A stretch of 64,000 bases of DNA, taken from NCBI GenBank assembly GCA_023423795.1, contig JAFAEX010000248.1, positions 60,450-124,449 on the forward strand. Direction: 5' to 3'. The notes below the pieces were generated by a model that ran no database searches, was not told where the DNA came from, and saw only the letters and a program-made list of their open reading frames with translations. Made by a program: the position numbers and the translations under genes. Source of the DNA: Chloroflexota bacterium. GTDB taxonomy: Bacteria > Chloroflexota > Chloroflexia > Thermomicrobiales > UBA6265. Positions 1-11,581 of the stretch are shown here, piece by piece; position 1 is the first letter of the stretch; the number at the start of each line of letters is the position of its first letter.

Positions 1-270
1 CTGCTGCCGCGCCTCGCCGGCGGATCGGGGGACCAGGCGGCTATCGCCGAGCGGCTCGAACGAGCCGCGTCCGAAGAGTCGGGGCGCTGGCCGGACCTGC
101 GGGCCGCGATGGAGGACGCGCGCGCCAACCCGCGCGACGTCGAGATCGTCCTCGGATTGTCGCGGCGCGTCGATGACGTGATCGCGCTGATCGACGCCAA
201 TGACCGCCTCGCCGCGGCGGCGCGGGATGCGGCGGCGGCGCTGCGCGGCGAGCCGGCCAGCGACTCCTGA
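1..270 (+). CDS. C-terminal end of an unidentified protein (partial)
   Basis: An open frame runs from the first base of the window to a TGA at 268-270, giving the last 89 residues of a protein whose start lies upstream. The residues are rich in Ala, Arg, Asp and Glu and look alpha-helical; a segment around residues 50-75 has the spacing of an amphipathic helix (VLGLSRRVDDVIALIDANDR). There is no membrane segment, cysteine cluster or recognisable catalytic motif. It is on the same strand as secA, 127 bases upstream of it. I do not recognise the family. Confidence 0.6.
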   Translation: MLPRLAGGSGDQAAIAERLERAASEESGRWPDLRAAMEDARANPRDVEIVLGLSRRVDDVIALIDANDRLAAAARDAAAALRGEPASDS

Positions 271-397
271 CGCCGCCCACTCGCCAGCAACCCGTTTCCG
301 GGTCGGGAAGCGGAGCGCGCCGGGTATACTTCCAGATGGCACGACGCGGCGGGACTCGCGGGAGATCCCGACCCGGCCGCCACGCGAAGGTTCCCCG

Positions 398-3004
<2,607 letters not shown>

Positions 3005-3030
3005 TCGACGGCACGAGACGTGACAGGAAT

Positions 3031-3063
3031 CGGGCGGGCCGCTCTCCGCGGCCCGCCCGTTTT
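3031..3063 (+). terminator. Intrinsic terminator of secA
   Basis: A perfect 12-bp GC-rich stem (CGGGCGGGCCGC / GCGGCCCGCCCG) with the 5-base loop tctcc is followed by TTTT. It lies 26 bases after the secA stop codon. Confidence 0.9.
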
Positions 3064-3086
3064 CGATTGGGAGGGATATCGCCACC

Positions 3087-3680
3087 ATGGCCGACGCCGC
3101 CAACTCGGGAAAACCGCGTCTCGTCGTCATCATCGCCAGCACGCGGCCAGGCCGGGCCGGGTTGCCGATCGGGCAGTGGTTCGCCGAGCGCGCCCGCGCA
3201 TTCGGCGAGTTCGAGATCGACGTCGCCGACCTGGCCGAGATCGCCCTGCCGATGATGGACGAACCAAACCACCCGCGGTTGCAGCAGTACACGCACGACC
3301 ACACGAAGGCGTGGTCGGCGCGGATCGAGGCGGCCGAAGCCATCGCGCTCGTCATGCCGGAGTACAACCACGGGTACACCGCGCCGCTGAAGAACGCAAT
3401 CGACTACCTCGTTGCGGAATGGGCGTTCAAGCCCGTCGGCCTCGTGAGTTACGGCGGGATCTCGGGCGGTCTGCGGGCGGTGCAGTCGTTGAAGCCGGTC
3501 CTTTCCGGTCTCCGGATGATCCCGCTCACGGAATCGATCACGATCCAGCAGTTCAACCGGTTCATGACCGACGACGACCGCTTCGTGCCCGACGACACCC
3601 TGGAGCAAGCGGCGGAGACGATGCTCGCCGAACTGCTCCGCTGGAACCTGGCGCTTCGCCCGCTCCGGGAGGACGCCTGA
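3087..3680 (+). CDS. NADPH-dependent FMN reductase family protein
   Basis: A 197-residue flavodoxin-fold oxidoreductase that would reduce FMN (or act as a quinone/chromate/azo reductase) with NAD(P)H. The N-terminal beta strand and phosphate loop LVVIIASTRPGRAGLPIGQWF (split STRPGR for FMN phosphate) is at residues 12-32. The second flavin-contacting segment MPEYNHGYTAPLKNAIDYL is typical of the family, as is the later VSYGGISGGLRA. The ATG at 3087 follows a GGGAGG-like ribosome site (gggaggga) by 10 bases. It stands alone between the secA terminator and a REP-like repeat. It could supply reduced flavin to the luciferase-like monooxygenases in this genome, but nothing here ties it to them. 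Confidence 0.9.
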   Translation: MADAANSGKPRLVVIIASTRPGRAGLPIGQWFAERARAFGEFEIDVADLAEIALPMMDEPNHPRLQQYTHDHTKAWSARIEAAEAIALVMPEYNHGYTAPLKNAIDYLVAEWAFKPVGLVSYGGISGGLRAVQSLKPVLSGLRMIPLTESITIQQFNRFMTDDDRFVPDDTLEQAAETMLAELLRWNLALRPLREDA

Positions 3681-3704
3681 TCGCGCCGCCGCGCTGCGAC
3701 GACC

Positions 3705-3786
3705 GTCATCTCGAGCCTGTCGAGGGATCTCGACCTTCGCTGCTGAGAGGGACGACCGAGGTTCCTCGATAGGCTCGGGATCACGG
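3705..3786. repeat. REP-like imperfect palindrome, copy 1
   Basis: Left arm gtcatctcgagcctgtcgag... and right arm ...tcgataggctcgggatcac are inverted copies of a unit found again at 35478, 36734, 37716 and 50193. It lies just behind the FMN reductase stop. The rest of 3681-3928 holds nothing else that I can identify. Confidence 0.8.
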
Positions 3787-3928
3787 TCGCGTTTCGGGGT
3801 GACGGTTGCGCCGCTGGATGGCGGCTGCGATTGCCGGCGCGTCGCAGCATCACGCCGTCCATCGCAAAAGGTCCCGTCACCGTCGCCGGAACGCCCCAAC
3901 TGCAGTGGCCAGCGGCTATCATCCCGGC

Positions 3929-4270
3929 ATGCCGGCTTCGCCAGATTTCGCCGCTCGCGTGTACGACGTGGTCGCCCGAATCCCGCGCGGCCGCGTCACG
4001 ACGTACGGCCGCATCGCCCGTGCGCTCGGCGAACCGCGATCGGCGCGCATGGTTGGTTGGGCCTTGATGGCCGTGGTGCGGGATGACCTCCCCTGTCACC
4101 GCGTCGTCAACCGGAACGGGAACCTGACCGGGGGCTGGCACTTCGGCCATCCGGACATCATGCGGGGGCTGCTGCTCGACGAGGACGTTCCGTTCCTGGC
4201 CGACGACCGCGTCGATCTCGCCGCTTGCGTCTGGGACCCGTGGGACGGCGAATCAGACCTGCCCGGCTGA
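3929..4270 (+). CDS. MGMT-family alkyltransferase-like DNA-binding protein
   Basis: A 113-residue protein equal to the C-terminal DNA-binding/active-site domain of O6-alkylguanine-DNA alkyltransferases. The helix-turn-helix region (IPRGRVTTYGRIARALGEP) comes first, then the active-site motif PCHRVV at about residues 55-60, then the Asn/Gly-rich segment NRNGNLTGG. The PCHR cysteine is kept, whereas true ATL proteins have Trp there, so it could be a minimal methyltransferase or an ATL-like lesion sensor. The N-terminal domain of Ada/Ogt is absent. The ATG at 3929 is chosen because homology begins at PDFAARVYDVV; longer upstream reading looks non-coding. Confidence 0.85.
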   Translation: MPASPDFAARVYDVVARIPRGRVTTYGRIARALGEPRSARMVGWALMAVVRDDLPCHRVVNRNGNLTGGWHFGHPDIMRGLLLDEDVPFLADDRVDLAACVWDPWDGESDLPG

Positions 4271-4329
4271 TCGAAGCCCCGCCATTCGTCCTTGGCCCGC
4301 CGTGGCGCGACGTCGAGCGCGCGGCGCCC

Positions 4330-5100
4330 CTACCCCGACGTTTCGAGCACGTCTCCGGGCACGAGCAGCGTGTCGTCCCACAGCCGCCTGGGGACCGCCG
4401 CGCCGTTTCGCCGCACCGTCGCGGGTTCGAGATCAAAGTCGCCCAGCATGTCCGTGATCGCCGTATCGGGGAGCAGCGGCACGGGCGCTCCGTTGAGGAC
4501 GACGGTCCGTTCGCTCGCGGTGCGGGCCGGGAACAATGCAGCCAAGGAGGAAAGCGCATCGAACTCTGACATTGGATCGGGGCCGGATGCGAGCACGACG
4601 CCTTCCGCGCCGAGTGCGATCGCGTCACGGGCCTCGCCCTCGCCGCCGACGCGCCAGAGGATCGGGACCGGCGCCGCCTCGATTGCCTCCGCGATCCGCG
4701 ATCCTCCGCCGCCGAGGTCCGCCATGCCACCAACGAGGAATTCCACGCCCCGCGCCAGCGCCGCCGCCTCGATCGAGGACACGTCACGGCCCATCAACGC
4801 CCCTGATCGGATCTGGCGGCGGGCTTCGGACGACGCCATGCCCAACTCCGGGAGCACCAGCCCCGCGCCGGCCTCGCCGGCGACGCTCGGCGGTCCGACG
4901 AGGAGGATCGGCAGGCCGTCCGCCGCTGCCGCGATCCGGCTCACCGGTTCGACAAGCGTGGCCGGGGCAGCACCCCCTGCGGTGACCAACACGCCCTCGG
5001 CGCCGCGCTCGATCAACGCGGGCAATGCCGCGAGGATCGCCTCGGCATTCCCGGCCGGCATCTCCACCACGAGGCGCGGGATGTCGCGTTCGTCGTCCAC
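4330..5100 (-). CDS. Fusion of a degenerate ThiE-like barrel with a ThiS-like domain
   Basis: A 256-residue protein, third gene of the minus-strand thi operon. Residues 8-190 repeat the thiamine-phosphate-synthase rhythm (GAEGVLVTAGG, ILLVGPPSVAGEAGAGLVL, ILWRVGGEGEARDAIALGAEGVVLASG). They lack the family's QxRxK, ND and Asp ligands for diphosphate and Mg2+, so normal ThiE activity is unlikely. Residues about 199-256 resemble ThiS: VVLNGAPVPLLPDTAI, then VRRNGAAVPRRLW, then a GDVLE end. A real ThiS sulfur carrier ends in Gly-Gly; this one ends ETSG. Start is GTG at 5100 with a weak ribosome site. It may be a scaffold or regulator in thiamine synthesis; function is not established. Confidence 0.7.
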   Translation of the reverse strand: MDDERDIPRLVVEMPAGNAEAILAALPALIERGAEGVLVTAGGAAPATLVEPVSRIAAAADGLPILLVGPPSVAGEAGAGLVLPELGMASSEARRQIRSGALMGRDVSSIEAAALARGVEFLVGGMADLGGGGSRIAEAIEAAPVPILWRVGGEGEARDAIALGAEGVVLASGPDPMSEFDALSSLAALFPARTASERTVVLNGAPVPLLPDTAITDMLGDFDLEPATVRRNGAAVPRRLWDDTLLVPGDVLETSG

Positions 5101-5167
5101 TCGTCACCCGCACTCGCGCCGACGCTGTGCGACGTCGCCTTGCCGATCTTCAGGCGCAAACGTGCCG

Positions 5168-5836
5168 CTACCTGACATCCCGGCGCGCAAGACCGGATCG
5201 CACGGCGGACGCGAGTTCCTCGGTCGCCTGCTCCGGGTCGTCCGTGCCGAGGATGGCGCTGATCACCGCCACGCCATCGACCCCGGCGGCAACCGTGTCG
5301 GCGGCATTGGCGAGAGTGATGCCGCCGATCGCCACGGTCGGCACATGGCAGGCCGCGGATTGCGACCGCAGGCCGGCGAGGCCTATCGGCGCACCGGCAT
5401 CGTCCTTCGATCCCGTCGCGAACACCGGACCCAGCCCGGCGTAGTCCGCCCCGAGTTGGGCCGTGGCGCGGATGTCGTCCATCGTCTGCGGCGAAAAGCC
5501 GATGACGAACCCGGGCGGGGTCATCGCCCGCGCCACATCGACAGGGATGTCGCTGACCCCGAGGTGGACCCCGTCCGCCTCGACCGCCAATGCGATGTCC
5601 AACCGGTCGTTGACGATGAAGAGCGCGTCCGACTCGGCGCAGAGGGCGCGCAAGGTCGTCGCGACCCGCCAGGCGTCGTAGCCGCCGAGCCGCTTGGCCC
5701 GCAACTGGACGCACGTTGCGCCGCCCGACAAGGCCGCCTGCACGTCGTCGAGCAGCGAGCGCGGCGTGCCCTCGGGATCGGCGACGAGGTAGACCGCCAG
5801 GCGGTCGCGCAGTTCGTCCACCGGGTATCCGCTCAC
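5168..5836 (-). CDS. thiE: Thiamine-phosphate synthase
   Basis: ThiE joins HMP-diphosphate and the thiazole phosphate to make thiamine phosphate. The 222-residue barrel shows the expected ligands: QLRAKRL (Q-x-R-x-K for diphosphate), FIVNDRLDIAL (Asn-Asp), ADGVHLGVSDIPV, GPVFATGSKDD and the phosphate-binding AIGGITLANAADTVAAGVDGVAVIS. The start GTG at 5836 overlaps the thiD stop in a GTGA junction, indicating translational coupling. The GQ usually found after HLG is GV here, a minor change. Confidence 0.95.
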   Translation of the reverse strand: MSGYPVDELRDRLAVYLVADPEGTPRSLLDDVQAALSGGATCVQLRAKRLGGYDAWRVATTLRALCAESDALFIVNDRLDIALAVEADGVHLGVSDIPVDVARAMTPPGFVIGFSPQTMDDIRATAQLGADYAGLGPVFATGSKDDAGAPIGLAGLRSQSAACHVPTVAIGGITLANAADTVAAGVDGVAVISAILGTDDPEQATEELASAVRSGLARRDVR

Positions 5837-6684
5837 GAGCCGCCTCCGTTCGCCGCCGCGCGGTCCCGCACCGCCGGGGACGGATCGATCCCCCAGAAGT
5901 GGTTGACCGGCGAGTGGCCGTCGCCAATCGCGTAACTCTGGCGCAGCGCTTCGGTCAGGTAGTCCTTCGCCGCAGAGATGGCGTCCAGCGGTTCCAGCCC
6001 ACGGGCGACGAACGCGGCAATGGCGGCCGAGAAGGTGCATCCGGTGCCGTGGGTGTTCTTCGTGAGCACCCGCTCCGAGGCGAACTCGTGCAGTTCCTCG
6101 CCGTCCCAAACCCGGTCCACCGGTTCGCCGGGGCTGTGACCGCCCTTGATGACGACGAAGCTCGGGCCGAGATCGGCGATCGCCTTGGCCGCCTCGCGGG
6201 CGTCGTCGAGTGAGCGAATCTCGCGCCCCGAAAGGACCTCGGCCTCGGGGATGTTGGGCGTCACCACCAGCGCCAGCGGCAGCAGCGCCCGCTTGACCAT
6301 GCCGACCGCCGCCGGTTGCAGCAGGTGATCCCCGCTCTTGGCGACCATCACCGGATCGACCACCAGCGGCGCGCCCCATGCTTCCAGCCGGTCGGCCACG
6401 ACCTCGACGATGGACGGGGAGGACAGCATCCCCGTCTTCACCGCGTCCGCCCCGATGTCCTCCATCGTCACGTCGATCTGGGCGATGACGACCTCTTCCG
6501 GCACTTCGGCGATGGCGAACACGCCGCGGGTGTTCTGGGCCGTCACCGCGGTCAGCGCCGACGTGCCGTAGACGCCAAGGGCGGCGAACGTCTTCAGGTC
6601 TGCCTGGATGCCAGCGCCGCCGCCGGAATCGGACCCGGCGACCGTCATCGCCCTGGGGATCTTCGCCTCGGTCCCGTCGTCCAT
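5833..6684 (-). CDS. thiD: Hydroxymethylpyrimidine/phosphomethylpyrimidine kinase
   Basis: ThiD phosphorylates HMP and HMP-phosphate to HMP-PP for thiamine synthesis. The ribokinase-fold protein (283 residues from this start) shows [18 protein letters not shown] near the N-terminus, the substrate-binding [27 protein letters not shown], and the anion-hole/catalytic-base motif [12 protein letters not shown] at 6684 is preferred because GAGGG lies just before it; a GTG six codons upstream (6702) is possible but has no visible ribosome site. No TPP riboswitch could be recognised in the 80 bases upstream. It is the first gene of thiD-thiE-thiE/thiS. Confidence 0.95.
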   Translation of the reverse strand: MDDGTEAKIPRAMTVAGSDSGGGAGIQADLKTFAALGVYGTSALTAVTAQNTRGVFAIAEVPEEVVIAQIDVTMEDIGADAVKTGMLSSPSIVEVVADRLEAWGAPLVVDPVMVAKSGDHLLQPAAVGMVKRALLPLALVVTPNIPEAEVLSGREIRSLDDAREAAKAIADLGPSFVVIKGGHSPGEPVDRVWDGEELHEFASERVLTKNTHGTGCTFSAAIAAFVARGLEPLDAISAAKDYLTEALRQSYAIGDGHSPVNHFWGIDPSPAVRDRAAANGGGS

Positions 6685-6784
6685 CACCCTCACCGCACTC
6701 ACGCCACGTCCGGCCGTCGTGGGAGCCTACCACGCGGACCCGCGACGGCTGGCTGTACGGCGTTAACGGATGGCAACTCCGGCA

Positions 6785-9229
6785 TCAGACGCGCAGGCGC
6801 GATCCGGCCGGATCGTAGAGCGGGTCATCGACGACTGTAGCGCCGACCGTCCGGCCGAACCACTCGACTTCGACCCGGCTGCCGGTTCCGGCGAGTGCCG
6901 CCGGCAGGTAGCCGAACGCGATCGACGCGCCGACGCTGTAGCCGAACCCGGCGCTGGTGACGTAGCCGACCGTTTCGCCGCCGGCGAGGATCGGCTCCTT
7001 CCCCAGCAGCACGGTGGCCGGATCGTCCAGCACGAGGCAGCGAAGCCGTACCGGCGGCTCGGCCGCCGCGAGTTCCCGAACCGCCTCCGCACCGACGAAC
7101 GCGGCCTTGCCCGGTTTCACCGCGAAATCGAGCCCGGCTTCGTACGGCGAGTGTTCGGTGTCCATGTCGGCGCCCCAGAGCCGGTAGCCTTTCTCCAGCC
7201 GGAGGGTGTCGAAGGCGGCACGGCCGACGGCCACGATGCCGAGATCCTGCCCTGCCCGCCACAGCAGCGACCAGAGCCGCGCCCCGTACTCCGGGGAGCA
7301 ATAGAGTTCCCAGCCGAGTTCGCCGACGTAACTGACCCGGAGCGCGGTCACGGGCACTTCGCCGATCCAGCGCTTTCGGGCGGTGTAGTACGGGAATCCC
7401 TCGTTCGACCAGTCGTCGTCGCTGGTCTGCTCCACGACCGCGCGCGCCTTTGGTCCCCACAGGCCGACGCAGACGAGCGCCCCGCTGACGTCCCGGACCT
7501 GTGCCGCATGCGCGTCCGAACGGCGGGCGCGCAGCCAGACGAGATCGAGCGGGCCGTTGGCGCCGATCTGGAACCGGTCCTCGGCCAGCCGCGCCACCGT
7601 CACGTCGGAGCGGATGCCGCCGCGCTCGTCGAGCAGCAGGCCGTAGGTCACGCTCCCGACGGCACGATCCACCCGGTTGCTCACGACGGATTCGAGGAAG
7701 CGCGCCGCGCCGGGGCCGGTGACCTCCAGTTTCGGCAACGGGCTCATGTCCACCAGCGCCACGCCGTCGCGCAGGGCGAGATGTTCGGCGCCGGCGATCG
7801 GCGACCAGAAGCGCCCGGCCCAACCGTCGCGCTCGGCCACCGGGTAGCCGTCAAGCAGGGCGCGATTGGCCTCGTACCAGCGTGGCTGCTCCCAGCCCCG
7901 CCCTTCGAAGAACACCGCGCCGAGGTCGCGCTGATGCCCGGCGAACGGCGACTGCCGCAGCGGGCGCGGGTCGTCCATCGGCTGCAAGGGATGGATGACG
8001 TCGTAGACTTCGCGGTACTGCTGCGCGCCGCGCTCCCGAATGTAGGCGGGCGAGACCTGGTGCGGCTCGAACCGGTTGAGGTCGCATTCGCGCAGATCGG
8101 TGCTGCTGCGGCCGGTATCGAGCAGTTCGGTGGTCGCGCGCGCCGCCCCGGCCGAGTGCGTGATCCAGACCGCCATCGCGCTCCAGAACCCGCGCACGAA
8201 CTGGCTTTCGCCGATGAGCGGATTCGCGTCCGGCGTGAACGAGAACATCCCGTTCAACGCGGTCGCCGGCTTCGCGTTGGCGAGGAACGGCAGCAGGCGG
8301 ACGGCATCCGCCCACGCCGGGGCGAACGTGTCCGGCCGGAACGGGTTCGTCGCAGGCGTGTCGTCGGGTTCGCCGTGCCGCCGGATCGCGCCGGCTTCAA
8401 CCAGCACCGGATCGTGCTGGTACGAGCCGACCGCGAAGTGGTCGCGGCGGTGCCGCATGTAGAGGTCGCGGTCCTGGTGGCGAAGGATGGGATAAGCGAT
8501 CTCGCGCTCGTCGCCCGCAAACTCGGCCATCGGCGCGGTCCAGAGGAACTGGTGCTCGACCGGAATCAGCGGAATCGGCACGCCCGCCATCCGGCCGATC
8601 TCCGGTCCCCAGATGCCGGCGCAGGCGAGCACGCGGTCGGTGGCAATGATGCCGTCCGGCGTGCGAACCCCGGTCACGCGGCCACCGGCGACGTCGATGC
8701 CGACGACCGGCGTCCGTGGCCGTACCTCGACGGCGGGTCCGCAGGCATGGAGCATCGCCTCGTTGGCCCGGACCGGCCGCGCGACGCCGTCCGTCGGCGA
8801 CCAGAACGCGCCGCGGATCGCGCTGGGATCGAGGAACGGCATCTTCTCGTGCGCATCCTCCGGGGTCAGCAGGGCAGCGCCGGGCACGCCCCAACTCTTC
8901 GCCCACCCGAGTTTGCGGTGGAGGTCGGCCCAGCGCGCCTCGGTTTCGGCGACCTCGATGCCGCCGACGCCGTGCCAGCATGGCTCGCCGTCGAGATCAA
9001 TCGCCGCAAGGTGGGCCACCGTTTCGCGCGCGAACCCGGTCAGCGTCTTGCTGGAGGACGTCTGGAAAACCATGCCCGGCGCGTGCGAGGTGGAGCCGCC
9101 GGTGGCGGGAAACGGCCCCTGTTCGAGCAGGACGATATCGGTCCAGCCGCGCCGCGCGAGATGCCAGGCGACGGTGCAGCCGACGATGCCCGCCCCGACG
9201 ATCACGAGGGATGCCCGCTCCGCCACCAC
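6785..9229 (-). CDS. Sarcosine/dimethylglycine dehydrogenase-like FAD oxidoreductase with GcvT domain
   Basis: An 814-residue two-part enzyme of the DMGDH/SARDH type, expected to oxidise an N-methylglycine derivative and pass the one-carbon unit to tetrahydrofolate. Residues 1-370 are a DAO-family FAD domain starting with VIVGAGIVGCTVAWHLARRG. GSTSHAPGM, near residue 45, corresponds to the segment with the covalent FAD-histidine in DMGDH. A linker follows, then a GcvT folate-binding region from about residue 420 (DGVALVDMSPLPKLEVTGPGA, YVGELGWELY, RLEKGYRLWGADMD). Start is GTG 9229 (or the next GTG), 4 bases after GGAGG. It appears to be a single-gene unit. Confidence 0.88.
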   Translation of the reverse strand: MVAERASLVIVGAGIVGCTVAWHLARRGWTDIVLLEQGPFPATGGSTSHAPGMVFQTSSSKTLTGFARETVAHLAAIDLDGEPCWHGVGGIEVAETEARWADLHRKLGWAKSWGVPGAALLTPEDAHEKMPFLDPSAIRGAFWSPTDGVARPVRANEAMLHACGPAVEVRPRTPVVGIDVAGGRVTGVRTPDGIIATDRVLACAGIWGPEIGRMAGVPIPLIPVEHQFLWTAPMAEFAGDEREIAYPILRHQDRDLYMRHRRDHFAVGSYQHDPVLVEAGAIRRHGEPDDTPATNPFRPDTFAPAWADAVRLLPFLANAKPATALNGMFSFTPDANPLIGESQFVRGFWSAMAVWITHSAGAARATTELLDTGRSSTDLRECDLNRFEPHQVSPAYIRERGAQQYREVYDVIHPLQPMDDPRPLRQSPFAGHQRDLGAVFFEGRGWEQPRWYEANRALLDGYPVAERDGWAGRFWSPIAGAEHLALRDGVALVDMSPLPKLEVTGPGAARFLESVVSNRVDRAVGSVTYGLLLDERGGIRSDVTVARLAEDRFQIGANGPLDLVWLRARRSDAHAAQVRDVSGALVCVGLWGPKARAVVEQTSDDDWSNEGFPYYTARKRWIGEVPVTALRVSYVGELGWELYCSPEYGARLWSLLWRAGQDLGIVAVGRAAFDTLRLEKGYRLWGADMDTEHSPYEAGLDFAVKPGKAAFVGAEAVRELAAAEPPVRLRCLVLDDPATVLLGKEPILAGGETVGYVTSAGFGYSVGASIAFGYLPAALAGTGSRVEVEWFGRTVGATVVDDPLYDPAGSRLRV

Positions 9230-9309
9230 CGCACCTCCGGTCCATCTTCTTGCCGAGATCGGCGTAGCCTACGCGAATCCCAGTTCGGACACGCTGACGG
9301 TCCGGCGCG

Positions 9310-9355
9310 GGAAAACGCAAACGGCCTCGCTCCCCCAGTGGCGGGAGCGAGGCCG
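9310..9355 (-). terminator. Intrinsic terminator of tatA
   Basis: Read on the minus strand, a 13-bp stem (CGGCCTCGCTCCC / GGGAGCGAGGCCG, 9322-9355) with an 8-base loop is followed by TTTGCGTTTT. It lies 23 bases after the tatA stop. Confidence 0.85.
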
Positions 9356-9378
9356 TGGGCCGTGCGGCTGGGCTGCGG

Positions 9379-9624
9379 CTAGACCCGGCTCGGGTCCGAG
9401 GCCGGCGGCGTGTTCTGCGACGCCGCCGTCGGGACGGTGTCGATGACCTCGCCGGTGGTCGTGGTCGTCGTGGACGACGGCAGCGATTCGTCGCCGGCCG
9501 CGGCCTTGAATTCCTTCACGCCGCTGCCGAGATCCTTGAACAACGACGGCAACTTTCCGGCGCCGAAGATGATCATGATGATCACCAGGACAATGAGCAG
9601 TTCCTGCCAACCCAAACCGAACAT
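9379..9624 (-). CDS. tatA: Twin-arginine translocase subunit TatA/E
   Basis: An 81-residue TatA-type protein that would form the Tat pore for folded proteins. It has the short N-terminal membrane helix (LGWQELLIVLVIIMIIFG), the hinge FGAGKLP, the amphipathic helix (SLFKDLGSGVKEFKAA), and an acidic/Thr-rich tail. The ATG at 9624 is preceded by GGAGGGG at good spacing, so the longer upstream reading is discarded. tatC is not nearby. Likely clients in this window are the exported binding protein at 47411 and the Cys-rich proteins at 52071 and 52460, whose leaders carry Arg-Arg. Confidence 0.95.
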   Translation of the reverse strand: MFGLGWQELLIVLVIIMIIFGAGKLPSLFKDLGSGVKEFKAAAGDESLPSSTTTTTTGEVIDTVPTAASQNTPPASDPSRV

Positions 9625-9794
9625 GATTCCCCTCCGCGCGCCGTCGCGCTGCGGCGCAGAACGGGCCGCGCCGACCCGCGTTTGGAGGTAACGATACACC
9701 GTGACGCATCCGGGCGCACCGGTTGCCCGCTTGTCGCCGCCTGCCTACACTCGCCACGCTGGCCAATCCGGGCCGGGCGCGCCGGGGTGACTGC

Positions 9795-11087
9795 ATGACG
9801 AAGGCAGGGTGGGCGATCGTCGTTTTCGTCGCCCTCCTCTCGCTGGCCAACAACCTCCGGCAGGGACCGTGGACCGGGTTCAACCCCGACGAAAGCCGCT
9901 GGATCAGCCGCGCCCACTTCCTCCGCGAGTTCACCGACCCGTTTGGCCCCACCTGGTCCGACCGCTACACCACGCGCGGCCAGCCACCGGTCGGTTCCTA
10001 CGCCACCGGCCTCGGTCTCGTGGTTCAGGGCCGCGATCTCTTCACGAACCTGCCGTGGGAGTTCTCGTACCAACCCGGTACGCCGGGGTGGTACCGCAAC
10101 ATGGCGGAAGGCCGAATGCCGACGCCAGACGACCTCGCCGCCGCGCGCCGGACCAGCGCGGCCTACGTGGCGCTGACGGCCGCGCTCGTGGCCGCGCTCG
10201 GCTGGACGCTCGGCGGCGCGATGGCGGCCGCGTTCGCCGGCATTGCGTTCGCGCTTCACCCGTTCTCGGCCTACATCGGCAGCATCGCCACCTCGGATCC
10301 CGTGTTCGGGCTGCTGATCGCCCTCGCGGCGCTCGCCGCCGCCCGGCTCGGCAGGCGACCAACGATCGCCGCCGCGCTCGGGCTCGGCGTTGCGCTCGGG
10401 CTCGGCGGCGGGACGAAACTCAGTCCGTTGCTCGTCGCGCCGGTGGTTGGGGCGCTCGGGGCCGCGCTGCTCGGCGGGGATTTCCTGCGCCGGCGGACGT
10501 TCCCCCGCGACCGCCTCGGGTGGCTGCTGGTTTCGGTGCCGGTCGTCGCGCTGGCCGTCTTCGTCGCATCCTATCCGTACCTTTGGCCGGACCCAATCAG
10601 CCGCACCCGCAACCTCGTTGAGTTCCGCACCACGGAGATGCAGGCGCAGGCGAGCGATTGGCCGGTCATGGCCGTGCCCACGCGGGCCGAGGCGCTGCGC
10701 CGGATCGGGGTCAACTTCGCCGAGCGGTTCAGCATCTCGGGCGCGATCGACCGCGCGGCCGAGTTCGCCGGCGGCAGGCCGCTCGGCTTCGCGCAGATCG
10801 ATCTCCTCGCGGCGCTCGCCGGTCTGCTTCTGTGGGCGGCGGCGGCGCTGCGGCGCGGCCCGCGCGATCCCAACGCGCTCGTGCTGCTGGTCCTGCTCGC
10901 GCAGGTCGCCGTCACCATCGGCGGCATGCGCTCGGAGTTCGACCGCTACCACGTTCCCATGATGCTGCTCGGCGCGCTGGCGTTCGGGGTGCTGACCGCG
11001 TCCCTCGCCGCCCACATGCCGCGGGCAATCCGCGAGCCGGCCGGACGTGCCGAGCGGCGGCCGGAACCAGCGGCCGGCGACGTTTGA
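9795..11087 (+). CDS. PMT/ArnT-like (GT39/GT83 type) membrane glycosyltransferase
   Basis: A 430-residue polytopic membrane protein with a first helix at residues 5-20, a large first extracytoplasmic loop of about 100 residues and roughly eight further hydrophobic helices. The loop begins with FNPDESRWISRA; an Asp-Glu in this position is the catalytic signature of protein-O-mannosyltransferase and ArnT-type enzymes that use polyprenyl-phosphate sugars. The motif GGGTKLSPLL near residue 215 is also typical. The chosen ATG (9795) starts right before the first helix. The acceptor cannot be inferred. It is followed by a small unknown gene 38 bases downstream. Confidence 0.75.
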   Translation: MTKAGWAIVVFVALLSLANNLRQGPWTGFNPDESRWISRAHFLREFTDPFGPTWSDRYTTRGQPPVGSYATGLGLVVQGRDLFTNLPWEFSYQPGTPGWYRNMAEGRMPTPDDLAAARRTSAAYVALTAALVAALGWTLGGAMAAAFAGIAFALHPFSAYIGSIATSDPVFGLLIALAALAAARLGRRPTIAAALGLGVALGLGGGTKLSPLLVAPVVGALGAALLGGDFLRRRTFPRDRLGWLLVSVPVVALAVFVASYPYLWPDPISRTRNLVEFRTTEMQAQASDWPVMAVPTRAEALRRIGVNFAERFSISGAIDRAAEFAGGRPLGFAQIDLLAALAGLLLWAAAALRRGPRDPNALVLLVLLAQVAVTIGGMRSEFDRYHVPMMLLGALAFGVLTASLAAHMPRAIREPAGRAERRPEPAAGDV

Positions 11088-11125
11088 CGCCGCTCCAGGG
11101 TGCTCTAGTCGGAGGACGTACCGCG

Positions 11126-11386
11126 ATGTGGGTCTTGACCCGCCACCCGTGGCCGACGCTGGTCAACCTGTCCAGCCTCGCGAAGATCGCTTATCAGCAA
11201 CCGGCGAAATCCGACCCCCGCGTGCGCATCGTCGGTTCGGCGTGGGAGCAGGACCACGTGCTCGCCGATTGCGCCGACGGCGACGAAGCCCGCATGATGG
11301 TCCGCGCCATTGCCCGTGCCCTGGCCGAAGAGCGTCCGTTCCTCGACTTGAACGCCTTGCCGGGCGGCGCGAGCGGCCAACCCTGA
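11126..11386 (+). CDS. Small protein of unknown function (86 aa)
   Basis: The ATG at 11126 lies 10 bases after GGAGG (11111-11115). The product begins MWVLTRHPWPTLVNLSSLAK, then alternates short strands (VRIVGSAW, HVLADCAD) and ends in a helix (DEARMMVRAIARALAEE). This is the shape of a compact one-domain protein of the kind that carries a gene's name only as hypothetical. No signal peptide or catalytic motif is visible. I do not recognise it. The following 195 bases (11387-11581) contain a GC-rich inverted repeat near 11440-11480 but no gene. Confidence 0.55.
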   Translation: MWVLTRHPWPTLVNLSSLAKIAYQQPAKSDPRVRIVGSAWEQDHVLADCADGDEARMMVRAIARALAEERPFLDLNALPGGASGQP

Positions 11387-11581
11387 CCGATTTCCCGGTT
11401 CCCACGAAACCGCGGCGGCGGTTCGGGCGTTGATGCATGTGAACGGACACCCCGTGGCGCACCACTTGCGCCGTCGGGGTCCGCCTGGCCGGTCTCCGGG
11501 TGATACCCGTATGGACTATGGAGCAATCACGGTCGCCTTGCTGGGAAACCCGCAACCGGGGAGGCAGGGGAAGGAGCGAGG

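Noticed and set aside
6685..6784. TPP riboswitch in front of thiD
   Set aside because: No CUGAGA/ACCUGA-type conserved core could be found in the short upstream region.
11387..11581. Structured RNA or riboswitch in the leader of the Ca-binding protein gene
   Set aside because: Inverted repeats are present but no known riboswitch core could be matched by eye, and GC-rich leaders often fold by chance.
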